Origin: Elephas maximus indicus
Lineage: Eukaryota; Chordata; Mammalia; Proboscidea; Elephantidae
Direction: 5' to 3'
NCBI RefSeq assembly: GCF_024166365.1
Contig: NC_064819.1
Coordinates: 114,434,293-114,498,292 of the forward strand
DNA length: 64,000 nt
Shown: one piece after another, positions 52,020-63,960 of the stretch
How positions within the stretch are numbered: the stretch's first letter is position 1
How the letters are laid out: each line of letters begins with the position of its first letter
The notes under the pieces: model-generated
What the model was told of the DNA's origin: nothing
Databases searched by the model: none
Seen by the model: only the letters and a program-made list of their open reading frames with translations
Program-made: the position numbers and the translations under genes

Positions 52020-52865
52020 ATGGCTCCCACATTTCAGTGTGTGTGAAAATCAGTTGAAGGGGAGATTATAACAGATTGCTGGGCTCCACCTCCAGAGTTT
52101 CTGATTCTGTAGGTCTGGTGTAGGGCCTGAGGATCCACTTTTTTTTTTTTTTTTTTTTCTATTGTGCTTTAGATAAAGGTTTACAGAGCAAATTAGTTTC
52201 CCATTCAATAGTTTATATACAAATTGTTCCATGACATAGGTTGTACTCCCTACGGTGTGTCAGCACTGTTTCCATTACCACCGAGTTCCCCGTTTTCATT
52301 TCTACAGTTCTCCTGCCCTTTTCTGCCTTTTCATCTTTGCTTTTGGGTATATGTTGTCCTTTTTGTCTCATGTAGATGATTGTCCAAAGGATCACTTTCC
52401 TCACCTGTGTTATTGTTTATTTAAAGGCTTGTCTATTAATTGGCTGAAAGGTAGTCTCCGAGAATGGCTTTGATTCCAAATTAGAAGGTTATCTAAGGGC
52501 AATAGTCTCAGGGGTTCCTCCAGTCCCAGACCAGTAAATCTGGTCTTTTTTAAAAAATTGAATTTTGTTCTACATTTTTCCCCCACTCTAACTGGGACCT
52601 CCCTTTGTGATCCTGGTCAGAGCAGTGGGTAATAGTAGCTAGGCACCATCTTGTTCTTCTGGTCTCAGACTGGTGGAGACTGTGGTTCCCGTGGTCAGTT
52701 AGTTCTTTGAACTAATTGTTTCCTTGAGGCTTTGGTTTTCATCCCTCTCCTTTGCTCCGGACAGAAAGAGATCAGTAGTTGTATCTTAGGATTTGCATTT
52801 TTAAAAAGTCCCTAGGTGATGCTGATACTGGTATCCCAGGACCATAATTTGAGAACCACTGCTCT
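52020..52865. repeat. hAT-Charlie-like element split by L1 3' fragment
   Basis: Left part 52020-52138 (CTGGGCTCCACCTCCAGAG) and right part 52785-52865 (TTGCATTTTTAAAAAGTCCC, AATTTGAGAACCACTG) are continuous once the inserted L1 piece is removed. Confidence 0.6.
52139..52784 (-). repeat. L1 3' UTR fragment
   Basis: Poly(T), CTATTGTGCTTTAGATAAAG, then TAGCTAGGCACCATCTTG and similar blocks in reverse; older than the full-length copy. Confidence 0.65.
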
Positions 52866-53877
52866 ATTGCCTTGGTTGGAAGAATGAGAATATGGGCATT
52901 TTAAATACTAGAAACAGATGATATCAGCAAAGGACATCAAGATAGGCCTTACCTGTCAGAACTCCAGTCCCCTCATTTATAATCTGTTCCCTCATGAGAA
53001 ACTAAGCTGTATATGTGGTTACAAATGCACATATAAATATATATGTATATATAAGTGTTCCATTCATATTTTCTGTATGTATATACTTATAGATTTTTTA
53101 TAATATAATAAACTTTAATCCTTTTATTACATATAAAGAATTTGAAAACCAGGGCAAATATGTGACTTCAAAATTATCTAAATAATCAATACTGGAGACT
53201 GAACTAATATTCTGTTGTTTTGATTTCCAATCTACTGTTCTTTTTGCTAAATCATGTAGGTTTTGGGTTTTTTGGTTTTTCGGAAAGGAATTTTAAATAA
53301 ATAAGTAATACTTTCATAATTCTATTATCTTGTCATGATTTGTTTCTTAATTTGAGTTCTAAACGCTTTTGTGTTTATGTCCTTCAGGGAGAGTAAAGGA
53401 AGAGATAGACATCACAAGCTATATTCATTCATTTCCTGTAAAACCAGGCATAAAAACAATGGTTGGATTTGTCTAGTCTGGATAAAGCTGACTTAGAAAA
53501 CACTGGTTTCTTATCCCAACAATGGTTACAGAATCCTGACTGCAAAAATCAGAGAAAAATCCAAGTTTTAGGTGTTTATTCTGAGAAAAGGAAACAAACT
53601 CTCTGAAGGAGAGCACTGTCTGAATAAAAAACAAGACTCCTTGGGAGCGAATATATGCTTAGGTCATCCTGAGCTGGTGGTTACCTGGATACTTATTTTT
53701 AGTGCTAGAGGGAGGAGTATCCAGGGTCCATAAACCTTTTGGGAGAATGTGGTCTAGTTTCTGCCCCAGGGGTGCTCATTGTCTTTAGCATGGTTTATTC
53801 CTGCCTGGTACATGCATGTTATTGTTATAGCCTCATTTCTTCCTCATATTAATAATACACCTACTGTTTATTTCCAG
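52866..53877. other. Intergenic, nothing recognised
   Basis: AT-rich with a short ATATAT run near 53035-53052. Confidence 0.4.
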
Positions 53878-54035
53878 CTTAACTGTGTGCCAAAATTATG
53901 CCAAATACTAGGAGTATATAACTTAATCCTTGTGAAGGATGAAGTATTGTCTTACTGTGAAAATTCTGGCTCAGAGGAGTTATGATTCACTGAAAGTTAA
54001 ATAGGTTTTAAGTGGCTGAGTCATGATCGGAACCT
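53878..54035 (+). repeat. MIR fragment
   Basis: GTGTGCCAAAATTATGCC, TTAATCCTTGTGAAGGATG and AAATAGGTTTTAAGTGGCTG follow the MIR order. Confidence 0.45.
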
Positions 54036-54372
54036 GATTTGTCTGATTCCAAAGTCTGTACTGTTAGTTATTATGGCTAATTAGCCTCTTGGTCAGCTTG
54101 GAATTCTTTGAGGGTAATTATTCCTTTATCTCATTGTTTCCTGAGTTTTCCACCTCCACCGCAATAATGGACCCCATGTTTTAAAGAGATGTTTTCCCTA
54201 CCAAATTGTACCTATAGGCTGATTTTCTAATTTTTATCTTCCAGATAACCATGTTGGCTATAACTGCTCAATTTTCAACCCTGTTTCTGACCCTTTTAAG
54301 GAATGTGTGGGGGAAATGTCTGGAGTAAAAGTCAAGGAGAAGGGAAAGGACTCAAGAAATAGGAAGGGGTTA

Positions 54373-54537
54373 AAAAAAAAAAAAACCAATGCTGTCCAGT
54401 CGATTCCGAGTCATAGTGACCCTATAGGACAGAGTAGAACTGCCCCATAGAGTTTCCAAGGAGCACCTGGCGGATTTGAACTGCCGACCCGTTGGTTACC
54501 AGCCACAGCACTTAACCACTACACCACCAGGATTTCC
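54373..54537 (-). repeat. AfroSINE with TSD
   Basis: Reverse copy. A 12-bp duplication AGGAA[G/A]GGGTTA lies at 54361-54372 and 54538-54549. Confidence 0.9.
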
Positions 54538-54549
54538 AGGAAAGGGTTA

Positions 54550-55690
54550 GATCAGTATAAGAGCCTTAAATGCTGATTTAAGAAATTTCTTAAATGTAAT
54601 GTATAAACTGTTGAAGGGTTTTAAGCAGAATGATGATTGGTTTGGGAGATCACTTGAGAGGTTATTGCACAAGTGTAAGCAAGAGATGTTGGTAGCTTGG
54701 ATCTGAACACTAGCAATAAGGCTGATGAGAAGTGAACAATTACCTGAGCTACGTAGGAGGAAAAGTTGACAGGACTTGGTTATTAGCGGCTGTAGGGTAT
54801 AGTGCGAGAGGAATGTTAACGATGACTCCTAAAAGACCTCTTAAAATAGAGATTAACAATTGAGAATTAAATCTGCTCAAACTTTGGACAAGATAAAGTA
54901 GTGCAACTTGGAGGACAGACAGTCTCTGGGACAGAATCTCATCTAATAAGTACACATGTAGATTCTATTCATTTGCCTTTTTTAATCAGTAACTTTTGGT
55001 GATTTGAATTTTGAGAAAATACATGGAATAACTATAAATTGAATTTCCTTAAATTGTCCATGATAATGCCTAAGTTTTTGTGTCCATTATCCCCAGCTTC
55101 CATAAACACTAGGGCCAGGGACAAAAATAAAACTGACAGTAAAACACAGCAGATGAAACAGAATAACACCAAGTGCAGAGGTAATTCTTTCTTGCCTGGG
55201 ATGGTTATATTAAAATTATTTCAGTGGAAAGAATGAAAATACAGTAAAACCTGTGAAAGCAGGAAACTGTGTAAGGCAGAGACCTTTCAGAGAAGGAAAA
55301 CTCAAATATTTCCCACTAAAAGAATTGATAAAAAAGCAGGAAACTTGTGAGACCCAGAAAAGCAAGGAAGTCCTGTTGAGTTCCAGCTCTCACAGGTTTC
55401 ACTGTAGTGGAGGTGAAAAATACACATGGAGTATATCATTCAGTACCAGGGTAGCTAGAATTAACAGCTTAGTCCCCTTTTCCCAAGTTTTCAATATCCC
55501 AAGAGCTCCAATCTCTGATTGAAACCTTAGCGCTAAATCCAATTCTGATAGCCCTTTTTGCTTTTTCTGATCTCGAGTCTGTTCTGTACCTGTAAGAATG
55601 GGATAAAAAAGAGGAGGTAGTCAGTCCCAACCTTCCTCTTTTCCTTAACCCTCCTACCTCAGTAGTGCTGGCATCACATGGTAATATTAT
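54550..55690. other. Intergenic, nothing recognised
   Basis: No gene or named repeat seen. Confidence 0.4.
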
Positions 55691-55756
55691 AGTTCTACTC
55701 TGTCCTATGGGGCCGCTATGAGTCAGAATCAACTCAATGGCAATGGATTTTTTTTT
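55691..55756 (+). repeat. AfroSINE 3' fragment
   Basis: AGTTCTACTCTGTCCTATGG to the T-rich tail. Confidence 0.75.
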
Positions 55757-55770
55757 AACAAGATGTTCAA

Positions 55771-55898
55771 GGTTCCCTGGGTGGAGCAAACGGTTCACTG
55801 CTTGACTACTGTCTGAAAGGTTGGCAGTTGGAACCCATCTAGACCCTCTGAGGGAGAAAAGACCTGCTGATCTGCTCCCATAAAGATTACATCCTAGG
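55771..55898 (+). repeat. AfroSINE, long subtype, left half (split by L1)
   Basis: GGTTCCCTGGGTGGAGC through the middle block GACCTGCTGATCTGCTCCC to GATTACATCCTAGG. The right half resumes at 63975. Confidence 0.88.
55885..55898 (+). repeat. L1 target-site duplication, left copy
   Basis: GATTACATCCTAGG, repeated at 63961-63974. Up to three preceding A bases also match but merge with the poly(A). Confidence 0.92.
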
Positions 55899-56084
55899 GA
55901 GGCGAGGCCAAGATGGCTGACTAGGTAGACACTACCTCGGATCCCTCTTGCACAAGACTCGGAAGAACAAGTGAATCAATCACATACATGACAACCTACG
56001 AACCCTGACCAACAAACACAGATTTAAAGAGTTGACCTGAGTGACAGAGACTGAGAACAAACAACCACGGGGAAGCAGCGACTG

Positions 56085-56640
56085 TTTTCAGAGTCTGGAG
56101 CCAGCGTCCCAGTTAGGAAACCTTGGCGCTAGGCTTGGGACTGGGTTCAGGGGAGCTGAGCAGGGCATCCTGAGATGGCACAATCATGGGGCGCAGCCCT
56201 AGCCCCCTGAACTGACCTCGGGGGAAGCCCAGCCAGTGCGCACAGACAGCGCAGCATCATGGCTGACAGGAGGAGAAGTCACCGGGAGAAAGTGACTGGT
56301 TTTGGAGCTGGGAGTGCGGCGTCCCAGCCGGGGAACCTTGGCGCTGGGCTTTGGACTGGGAGCAGAGGAGCTGAGCACGGCATCCTGAGACGGCACAATC
56401 ACGGGGCGCAGCTAACCCCCTGAACTGACCTCAGGGGAAGCCCAGCCAGTGCATGCAGGCAGCACAGCGACGTGGCTGACAGGAGGAGAAGTCACCAGGA
56501 GGAAGCAACTGGTTTTGGAGCCGGGAGTGTGGTGTCCCTGCCAGAAACCTTGGCGCTGGGCTTTGGACTGGGAGCGGAGGAACTAACCGCAGCTTCTGAG
56601 ACAGCGCGAGCACAGGACACGGGCCTGACCCTCGGGGGCA
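56085..56640 (+). repeat. Tandem ~213-bp monomers in the L1 5' UTR
   Basis: CCTTGGCGCT recurs at 56121, 56336 and 56548. GGCTGACAGGAGGAGAAGTC recurs at 56261 and 56474. About two and a half units of 212-215 bp are present, as in monomer-type L1 promoters. Confidence 0.85.
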
Positions 56641-57668
56641 ATCTCTACACAGCCAGTGCACACAGTCCACGACGCGCCCCTCGGGAATCTCAGATAAAAT
56701 CGTCATCCCAACCAAGATAAGTAACTTTGTCTATATTCTGGGGTGCTACTCTCTCCTATTTATCTGAACCCTCCCCTCCCCTTCCCAGGTGGCTTCATTA
56801 ACATTGGAATTTCCTGAGCCAGAAAGTAAACTGCTCTGTGGTTTTCTTTCTTTCGTTTTGTTTTTGTCTTTTCCTAAACCATTCTCCTGGCCTGAGAGAA
56901 GCAACTACAAAAAACCCAGGGACCAAAAATCCTTCCCTAATTGGACTAAAAACACAGAACCAGCTCCAGCCAAGCATATGTGACCCACAGTCTCGGGCTT
57001 TCATTCCTACAGGGAACAAAGGCGGCTATTATAATGCAAAGGCATTTCTGATAGGGATCTGACTGCAATTGTTTTAGCCGATTACTGGAAAGCCAAGTTT
57101 CCCAGGTCTGATACCTCTGCTTATTCAACAGAGCCCTCACTGACCCACAACAGGGAACTGAGGGCTGAAGCTCCCCCCAGACCACCTAGCCTCCTGCCTT
57201 AGGGGTCTAAGGAGGTGACACCTACCAATCTGTAGAGGTACTTGCACTGGGGGCCTAAGGTACAGCTGCAGAGCCCACCCACCAAGGTGCTTTAGGAAGA
57301 GACACACCTATCTTACTGAAACTTGGGGGAAGCCTGTCAGCATCCTGCCCCCCCTAGAGTGTGAGCCCCAGCTGCTCCTAGAATGTGGTACACACAACTA
57401 TCACCACTACTTCTCAAGGTGGATAGGTGACAGTCTGCATCACACACTTGATGACCAAAAATCAGATTCTACTCAAGAATAGTGAATGGACTCAGGCTTA
57501 TATATCTGGTAACAGCCCAAACCAGCTGGTAATAGGACATAAGTGAGTCAAGGGCTACAACACTCAAGACAGCACAATCTAGTAGCCCATCTACGTATAT
57601 TGAAAGAAAACAAAACAAGATAAGACTCAGTGAGCAAATATAGAATAAATCACTACAATATCTTAGTG

Positions 57669-58738
57669 ATGGCTCGGAGACAGCAGTCAATATCAAACCA
57701 CATAAAGAAGCAGACCGTGAGTGCTTTTACAACTCCCCAAACTAAAGAATCAAAATCTTTCCCAAATGAAGATACAATCCTGGAATTGCCAGATACAGAA
57801 TATAAAACACTAATTTACAAAATGCTTCAAGACATCAGGGATGACCTCAGAAATGAAATAAGGCAATCTACAGAAAAAGCCAAGGAACACACTGATAAAG
57901 CAGTTGAAGAAATAAAAGATTATTCAAGAACATAGTGGAAAAATTAATAAGTTGCAAGAATCCATAGAGAGACAGCATTCAGAAATCCAAAAGATTAACA
58001 ATAAAATTACAGAATTAGACAACGCAACAGGAAGTCAGAGGAGCAGACTCGAGCAATTAGAATGCAGACTGGGAGATCTGGAGGACCAGGGAATTAGCAC
58101 CAATCTAGCCGAAAAAGAAAATCAGATAAAAGAATTTAAAAAATGAAGAAACTCTAAGAATCATGTGGGACTGTATCAAGAAGAATAACTTGCGTGTGAT
58201 TGGAGTCCCAGAACAGGGAGGGACGACAGAAAACACAGAGAGAATAGTTGAAGATCTGTTGCCAGAAAACTTCCCTAACATCATGAAAGACGAAAGGATA
58301 TCTATCCAAGATGCTCATCGAACCCCATTTAAGATTGATCCAAAAAGAAAATCACCAAGACATATTAACATCAAGCTTCCCAAAACCAAAGACAAAGAGA
58401 AAATTTTAACAGCAGCCAGGGATAAAAAAAAGGTCTCCTATAAGGGAGAATCAATACGAATAAGTTCAGACTACTCAGCAGAAACTATGCAGGCAAGAAG
58501 GCAATGGGATGACATATACACAGCACTGAAGGAGAAAAACTGCCAGCCAAGGATCATATATCCAGCAAAACTCTCTCTGAAATATGAAGGCAAAATTAAG
58601 ACATTTACAGATAAACACAAGCTTAGAGAATTTGCAAAAACCAAACCAAAGCTACAAGAAATACTAAAGGAAATTGGTCAGAAAACCAATAATATCAGTT
58701 ACCAGCACAACGCAATGTCACAGAACAGAGCATCCTGA
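57669..58738 (+). pseudogene. L1 ORF1 (RNA-binding chaperone), two frameshifts
   Basis: The frame starts MARRQQSISNHIKKQ at 57669 and would encode about 356 residues. It shifts near 57925-57932 and again in an A-run at 58136-58143. Coiled-coil sequence (IQKINNKITELDNA) lies in the middle piece. The RRM-like and C-terminal domains (NNLRVIGVPEQ, DAHRTPFKIDPKRKSPRH) lie in the last piece, 58163-58738. ORF1 proteins form trimers that coat L1 RNA. This copy is broken. Confidence 0.9.
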
Positions 58739-59150
58739 TATTAACTCAAACAGGGAAATCACAAAAACAAATTAACATTATTTTAAAAAGAAAAAACTGC
58801 TCAAAACAGGGAATCATTGAAGTCAATATGTAAAAGATCACAATAATCAAGAAGAGGGACTAAATAGAGGTGGCATAGAACTGCCATATGGAGAGGGATA
58901 CAAGGCGATATAGGACAATATAAGTTAGGTTTTTACTTAGAAAAATAAGGGTAAATATTAAGGTAACCACAAAGAGGTATAACAACTCCATAACTCAAAA
59001 TAAAAACCAAGAAAAACGTAACGACTCAGCAAACATAAAGTCAAATACTATGAAAATGAGGAACACACAAGTTACAAAGAAAAACGTTTCAGCACAAAAA
59101 AGTAAGTGGAAAAATGAAACTGTCAACAACACACACAAAAAGGCATCAAA

Positions 59151-62100
59151 ATGACAGCACTAAACACATAAAAATACTTACCTATAATTACACTGAATGT
59201 AAATGGACTAAATGCACCAATAAAGAGACAAAGAGTCTCAGACTGGATAAAGAAACACAACCCGTCTATATGCTGCCTACAAGAAACACACCTTAGACTT
59301 AGAGACACAAACAAACTAAAACTCAAAGGATGGAAAAAAATATATCAATCAAACAATAAGCAAAAAAGAGCAGGAGGAGCAATATTAATTTTTGACAAAA
59401 TAGACTTTAAAATTAAATCCATCACAAAGGATAAAGAAGGACACTACATAATGATAAAAGGGACAATTGACCAGGAAGATATAACCATATTAGATATTTA
59501 TGCACCCAATGACAGGGCTGCAAGATACATAAAACAAATTTTAGCAGAACTGAAAAGTGAGATAGACACCTCCACAATTATAGTAGGAGACTTCAACACA
59601 CCACTTTTGGAGAAGGACAAGACATCCAGTAAGAAGCTCAATAGAGACACGAAGACCTAATTACTACAATCAACCAACTTGACCTCATTGACTTATACAG
59701 AACTCTCCACCCAACTGCTGCAAAGTATACTTTTTTTTCTAGCACACATGGAACATTCTCTAGAATAGACCACATATTACGTCATAAAACAAACCTTTGC
59801 AGAATCCAAAACATCAAAATATTACAAAGCATCTTCTCAGACCACAAGCCCATAAAAGTGGAAATCAATAACAGAAAAATTAGGGACAAGAAATCAAACA
59901 CAAACTGAACAATACCCTGCTGAAAAAAGACTGGGTTGTAGAAGACATTAAGGAGGGAATAAAGAAATCCATAGAATGCAACGAGAATGAAAATACTTCC
60001 TATCAAAACCTCTGGGACACAGCAAAAGCAGTGCTCAGAGGCCAATTTATATCGATAAATGCACACATACAAAAAGAAGAGAGAGCCAAAATCACAGAAC
60101 TGTCCCTACAACTTTAACAAATAGGAAGCGAGCAACAAAAGAATCCATCAGGCACCAGAAGAAAACAAATAATAAAAATTAGAGCTGAACTAAATGAATT
60201 ACAGAACAGAAAAACAATTGAAGGAATTAACAAAGCCAAAAGCTGGTTCTCTGAAAAAATTAACCAAATTGATAAACCATTGGCCAGACTGACTAAAGAA
60301 ATACAGGAAAGGAAACAAATAACCTGAATAAGAAACGAGATGGGCCACAGCACAACAGACGGAACGGAAATTAAAAGAATCATATCAGATTATTATGAAA
60401 AATTGTACTCTAACAAATTTGCAAACCTAGAAGAAATGGATGAATTCCTGGAAAAACACTACCTACCTAAACTAACACAATCAGAAGTAGAACAACTAAG
60501 TAGACTCATAACAAAAAAAGAGATTGAAACAGTAATCAAAAAACTCCCAACAAAAAAAAGCCCTGGCCCGGATGGCTTTACTGCAGAGTTCTACCAAACT
60601 TTCAGAGAAGAGTTAACACCACTACTACTAAAGGTATTTCAAAGCATAGAAAATGACAGAATACTGCCTAACTCATTCTATGAAGCCACCATATCCCTGA
60701 TACCAAAACCAGGTAAAGACATCACAAAAAAAGAAATTTACAGACCTATATCCCTCATGAACATAGATGCAAAAATCCTCAACAAAATTCTAGCCAATAG
60801 AATTCAATAACATATCAAAAAAATAATCCACCACGACCAAGTGGGATTTATACCAGGTATGCAAGGCTGGTTTAATATTAGAAAAACCATTAATGTAATC
60901 CACCATATAAATAAAACAAAAGACAAAAACCACATGATCTTATCAATTGATGCAGAAAAGGCATTTGACAAAGTCCAACACCCATTCATGATAAAAACTC
61001 TCACCAAAATAGGAATTGAAGGAAAATTCCTCAGCATAATAAAGGGCATCTATACAAAGCCAACAAGCCAACAGCCAACATCACTCTAAATGGAGAGAGC
61101 CTTGAGAACGGGAACCAGACAAGGATGCCCTTTATCACCGCTCTTATTCAACATTGTGCTAGAGGTCCTAGCCAGAGTAGTTAGGCTAGACAAAGAAATA
61201 AAGGGCATCCGGATTGGCAAGGAGGAAGTAAAATTATCTCTATTTGCAGATAACATGATCTTATACACAAAAACACCCTAAGGAATCCTCCAGAAAACTA
61301 CTGAAACTAATAGAAGAGTTTGGTAGAGTCTCAGGTTATAAGATAAACATACAAAAATCACTTGGATTCCTCTACATCAACAAAAAGAACATTGAAGAGG
61401 AAATAACCAAATCAATACCATTCACAGTAGCCCCCAAGAAGATAAAATACTTAGGAATAAATCTTACCAAAGATGTAAAAGACCTATATAAAGAAAACTA
61501 CAAAGTACTATTACAAGAAACTAAAAAGGACCTACGTAAGTGGAAAAACATACCTTGCTCATGGATAGTAAAAATGTCTATTCTACCAAAAGCCATCTAT
61601 ACATACAATGCACTTCCGATCCAAATTCCAATGACATTTTTTAATGTGATGGAGAAACAAATCACCAACTTCATATGGAAGGGAAAGAAGCCTCAAATAA
61701 GTAAAGCATTACTGAAAAAGAAGAAGAAAGTGGGAGGCCTCACTCTACCTGATTTTAGAACCTATTATATAGCCAGAGTAGTCAAAACAGCCTGGTACTG
61801 GTACAACAACAGGCACATAGACAAATGGAACAGAATTGAGAACCCAGATATATAAATCCATCCACATATGAGCAGCTGATATTTGACAAAGGCCCAGTGT
61901 CAGTTAATTGGGGAAAAGACAGTCTTTTTAACAAATGGTGCTGGCATAACTGGATACCATTTGCAAAACAATGAAACAGGACCCATACCTCACACCACGC
62001 ACAAAAACTAACTCCAAGTGGATCAAAGACCTAAACATAAAGACTGAAACGATAAAGATCATGGAAGAAAAAATAGGGACAACCTTAGGAGCCCTAATAC

Positions 62101-62846
62101 AAGGCATAAACAGAATACAAAACATTACCAAAAATGACAAAGAGAAACCAGATACCTGGGAGCTCCTAAAAATCAAACACCTATGCTTATCTAAAGACTT
62201 CACCAAAAGAGTAAAAAGACCACCTACAGATTGGGAAAGAATTTTCAGCTATGACATCTCCAACCAGCACCTGATCTCTAAAATCTGTATGATTCTGTTA
62301 AAACTCAACCACAAAAAGACAAACAACCCAATCAAGAAGCGGGCAAAGGATATGAACACGCACTTCACTAAAGAAGATATTCAGGCAGCTAACAGATACA
62401 TGAGAAAATGCTCTCGATCATTAGCCATTAGAGAAATACAAATTAAAACTACGATGAGATTCCATCTCACTCCAACAAGGCTGGCATTAATCCAAAAAAC
62501 ACAAAATAATCAATGTTGGAGAGGCTGCGGAGAGATTGGAACTCTTATACACTGCTGGTGGGAATGTAAAATGGTACAACCACTTTGGAAATCTATCTGG
62601 CGTTTTCTTAAAAAGTTAGAAATAGAACTACCATACAACCCAGGAATCCCACTCCTTGGAATATACCCTAGAGAAATAAGAGCCTTCACACCAACAGATA
62701 TATGCACACCCATGTTTATTGCAGCTCTGTTTACAATAGCAAAAAGCTGGAAGCAACCAAGGTGTCCATCAACGGATGAATGGATAAATAAATTGTGGTA
62801 TATTCACACAATGGAATACTACGCATTGATAAAGAACAGTGAGTAA
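59151..62846 (+). pseudogene. L1 ORF2 (endonuclease / reverse transcriptase), many lesions
   Basis: About 1230 codons. The endonuclease part shows CLQETHL near 59270 and VGDFNTPL near 59585. The reverse transcriptase shows [18 protein letters not shown] (near 60550), [10 protein letters not shown] and [20 protein letters not shown]. The catalytic FADD is changed to FADN at 61243-61254. The C-terminal 291 codons, with the [19 protein letters not shown] Cys-rich motif, are open to the stop at 62846. Stops and frameshifts occur near 59172, 59658, 60118, 60327, 60810, 61089, 61281 and 61855. Confidence 0.92.
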
Positions 62847-63000
62847 TCTGTGAAACATTTCGTAACGTGGAGGAACCTGGAAGGCATTATGCTGAGTGAA
62901 ATTAGTCAGAGGCAAAAGGACAAATATTGTATAAGACCACTATTATAAGATCTTGAGAAATAGTATAAACTGAGAAGAACACATACTTTTGTGGTTACGA

Positions 63001-63026
63001 GAGGGGGAGGGAGGCGGGGTGGGAGA
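63001..63026 (+). repeat. G-rich tract in L1 3' UTR
   Basis: Several runs of three to five G separated by one or two bases. The same tract is at 23735-23760 in the truncated copy. It could fold as a G-quadruplex, as known for L1 3' UTRs. Confidence 0.7.
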
Positions 63027-63420
63027 GGGTTTTTTACTGATTAGTTAGTAGATAAGAACTACTTTAGGTGAAGGGAAGGATAATACTTAATACAAGGAAG
63101 GTCAGCTCAACTGGACTGGACCAAAAGCAAAGAAGTTTCCGGGATAAACTGAATGCTTCAAAGGTCAGCGGAGCAAGGGCGGGGGTTTGGGGACTATGGC
63201 TTAAGGGGACTTCTAAGTCCATTGGCAAAAAAATTCTATTATGAAAACATTCTGCATCCCACTTTGAAATGTGGCATCTGGGGTCTTAAATGCTAACACT
63301 CGGCCATCTAAGATGCATCAGTTGGTCTCAACCCACCTGGATCAAAGGAGAATGAAGAACACCAAGGTCACACGATAACTAAGAGCCCAAGAGACAGAAA
63401 GGGCCACACGAACCAGAGAC

Positions 63421-63921
63421 CTACATCATCCTGAGACCAGAAGAACTAGTTGGTGCCCGGCCATAATCGATGACTGCCCTGACAGGGAGCACAACAGAGA
63501 ACCCCTGAGGGAGCAGGAGATCAGTGGGATGCAGACCCCAAATTCTCATAAAAAGACCAGACTTAATGATCTGACCGAGACTAGAGGAATCCCGGCGGTC
63601 ATGGTCCCCAAACCTTCTGTTGGCCCAGTACAGGAACCATGCCCGAAGACAACTCATCAGACATGGAAGGGACTGGACAGTGGGTAGGAGAGAGATGCTG
63701 ATGAAGAATGAGCTACTTGTATCAGGTGGACACTTGAGACTGTGTTGGCATCTCCTGTCTGGAGGGGAGATGGGAGGGTAGAGAGGGTTAGAAACTAATA
63801 AAATTGTCACGAAAGGAGAGACTGGAAGGGCTGACTCATTCGGGGGAGAGTAAGTGGGAGTATGGAGTAAGGTGTATATAAGCTTATATGTGACAGACTG
63901 ACTTGATTTATAAACGTTCAC
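63421..63921 (-). other. Antisense open frame in L1 3' UTR (166 codons)
   Basis: Open on the strand opposite to L1, starting MNVYKSSQSVTYK and ending SSGLRMM. The related frame, with the same stop, is open at 24146-24535, 46878-47267 and 17596-18018. I know no protein like it, and translation is not shown. Confidence 0.4.
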
Positions 63922-63960
63922 TTAAAGCTCAATAAAAATTATTTAAAAAAAAAAAAAAAA

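Larger units (their letters stand above)
55899..63960 (+). mobile_element. Full-length L1 LINE, inactivated
   Basis: An 8.06-kb L1 in order: 5' UTR (55899-57668), ORF1 (57669-58738), spacer (58739-59150), ORF2 (59151-62846), 3' UTR and poly(A). It starts GAGGCGAGGCCAAGATGGC, which contains the YY1 site expected at an L1 start. Flanking 14-bp duplications show a standard target-primed insertion into an AfroSINE. Both ORFs carry frameshifts or stops, so it cannot move by itself. It is nearly identical over the shared part to the truncated copy at 22840-24673, so the family was recently active. Confidence 0.95.

Noticed and set aside
56085-56640. Regular repeats considered as a CRISPR or satellite array
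   Set aside because: The 213-bp units are contiguous monomers of the L1 5' UTR in a eukaryotic genome; there are no short repeats with unique spacers.
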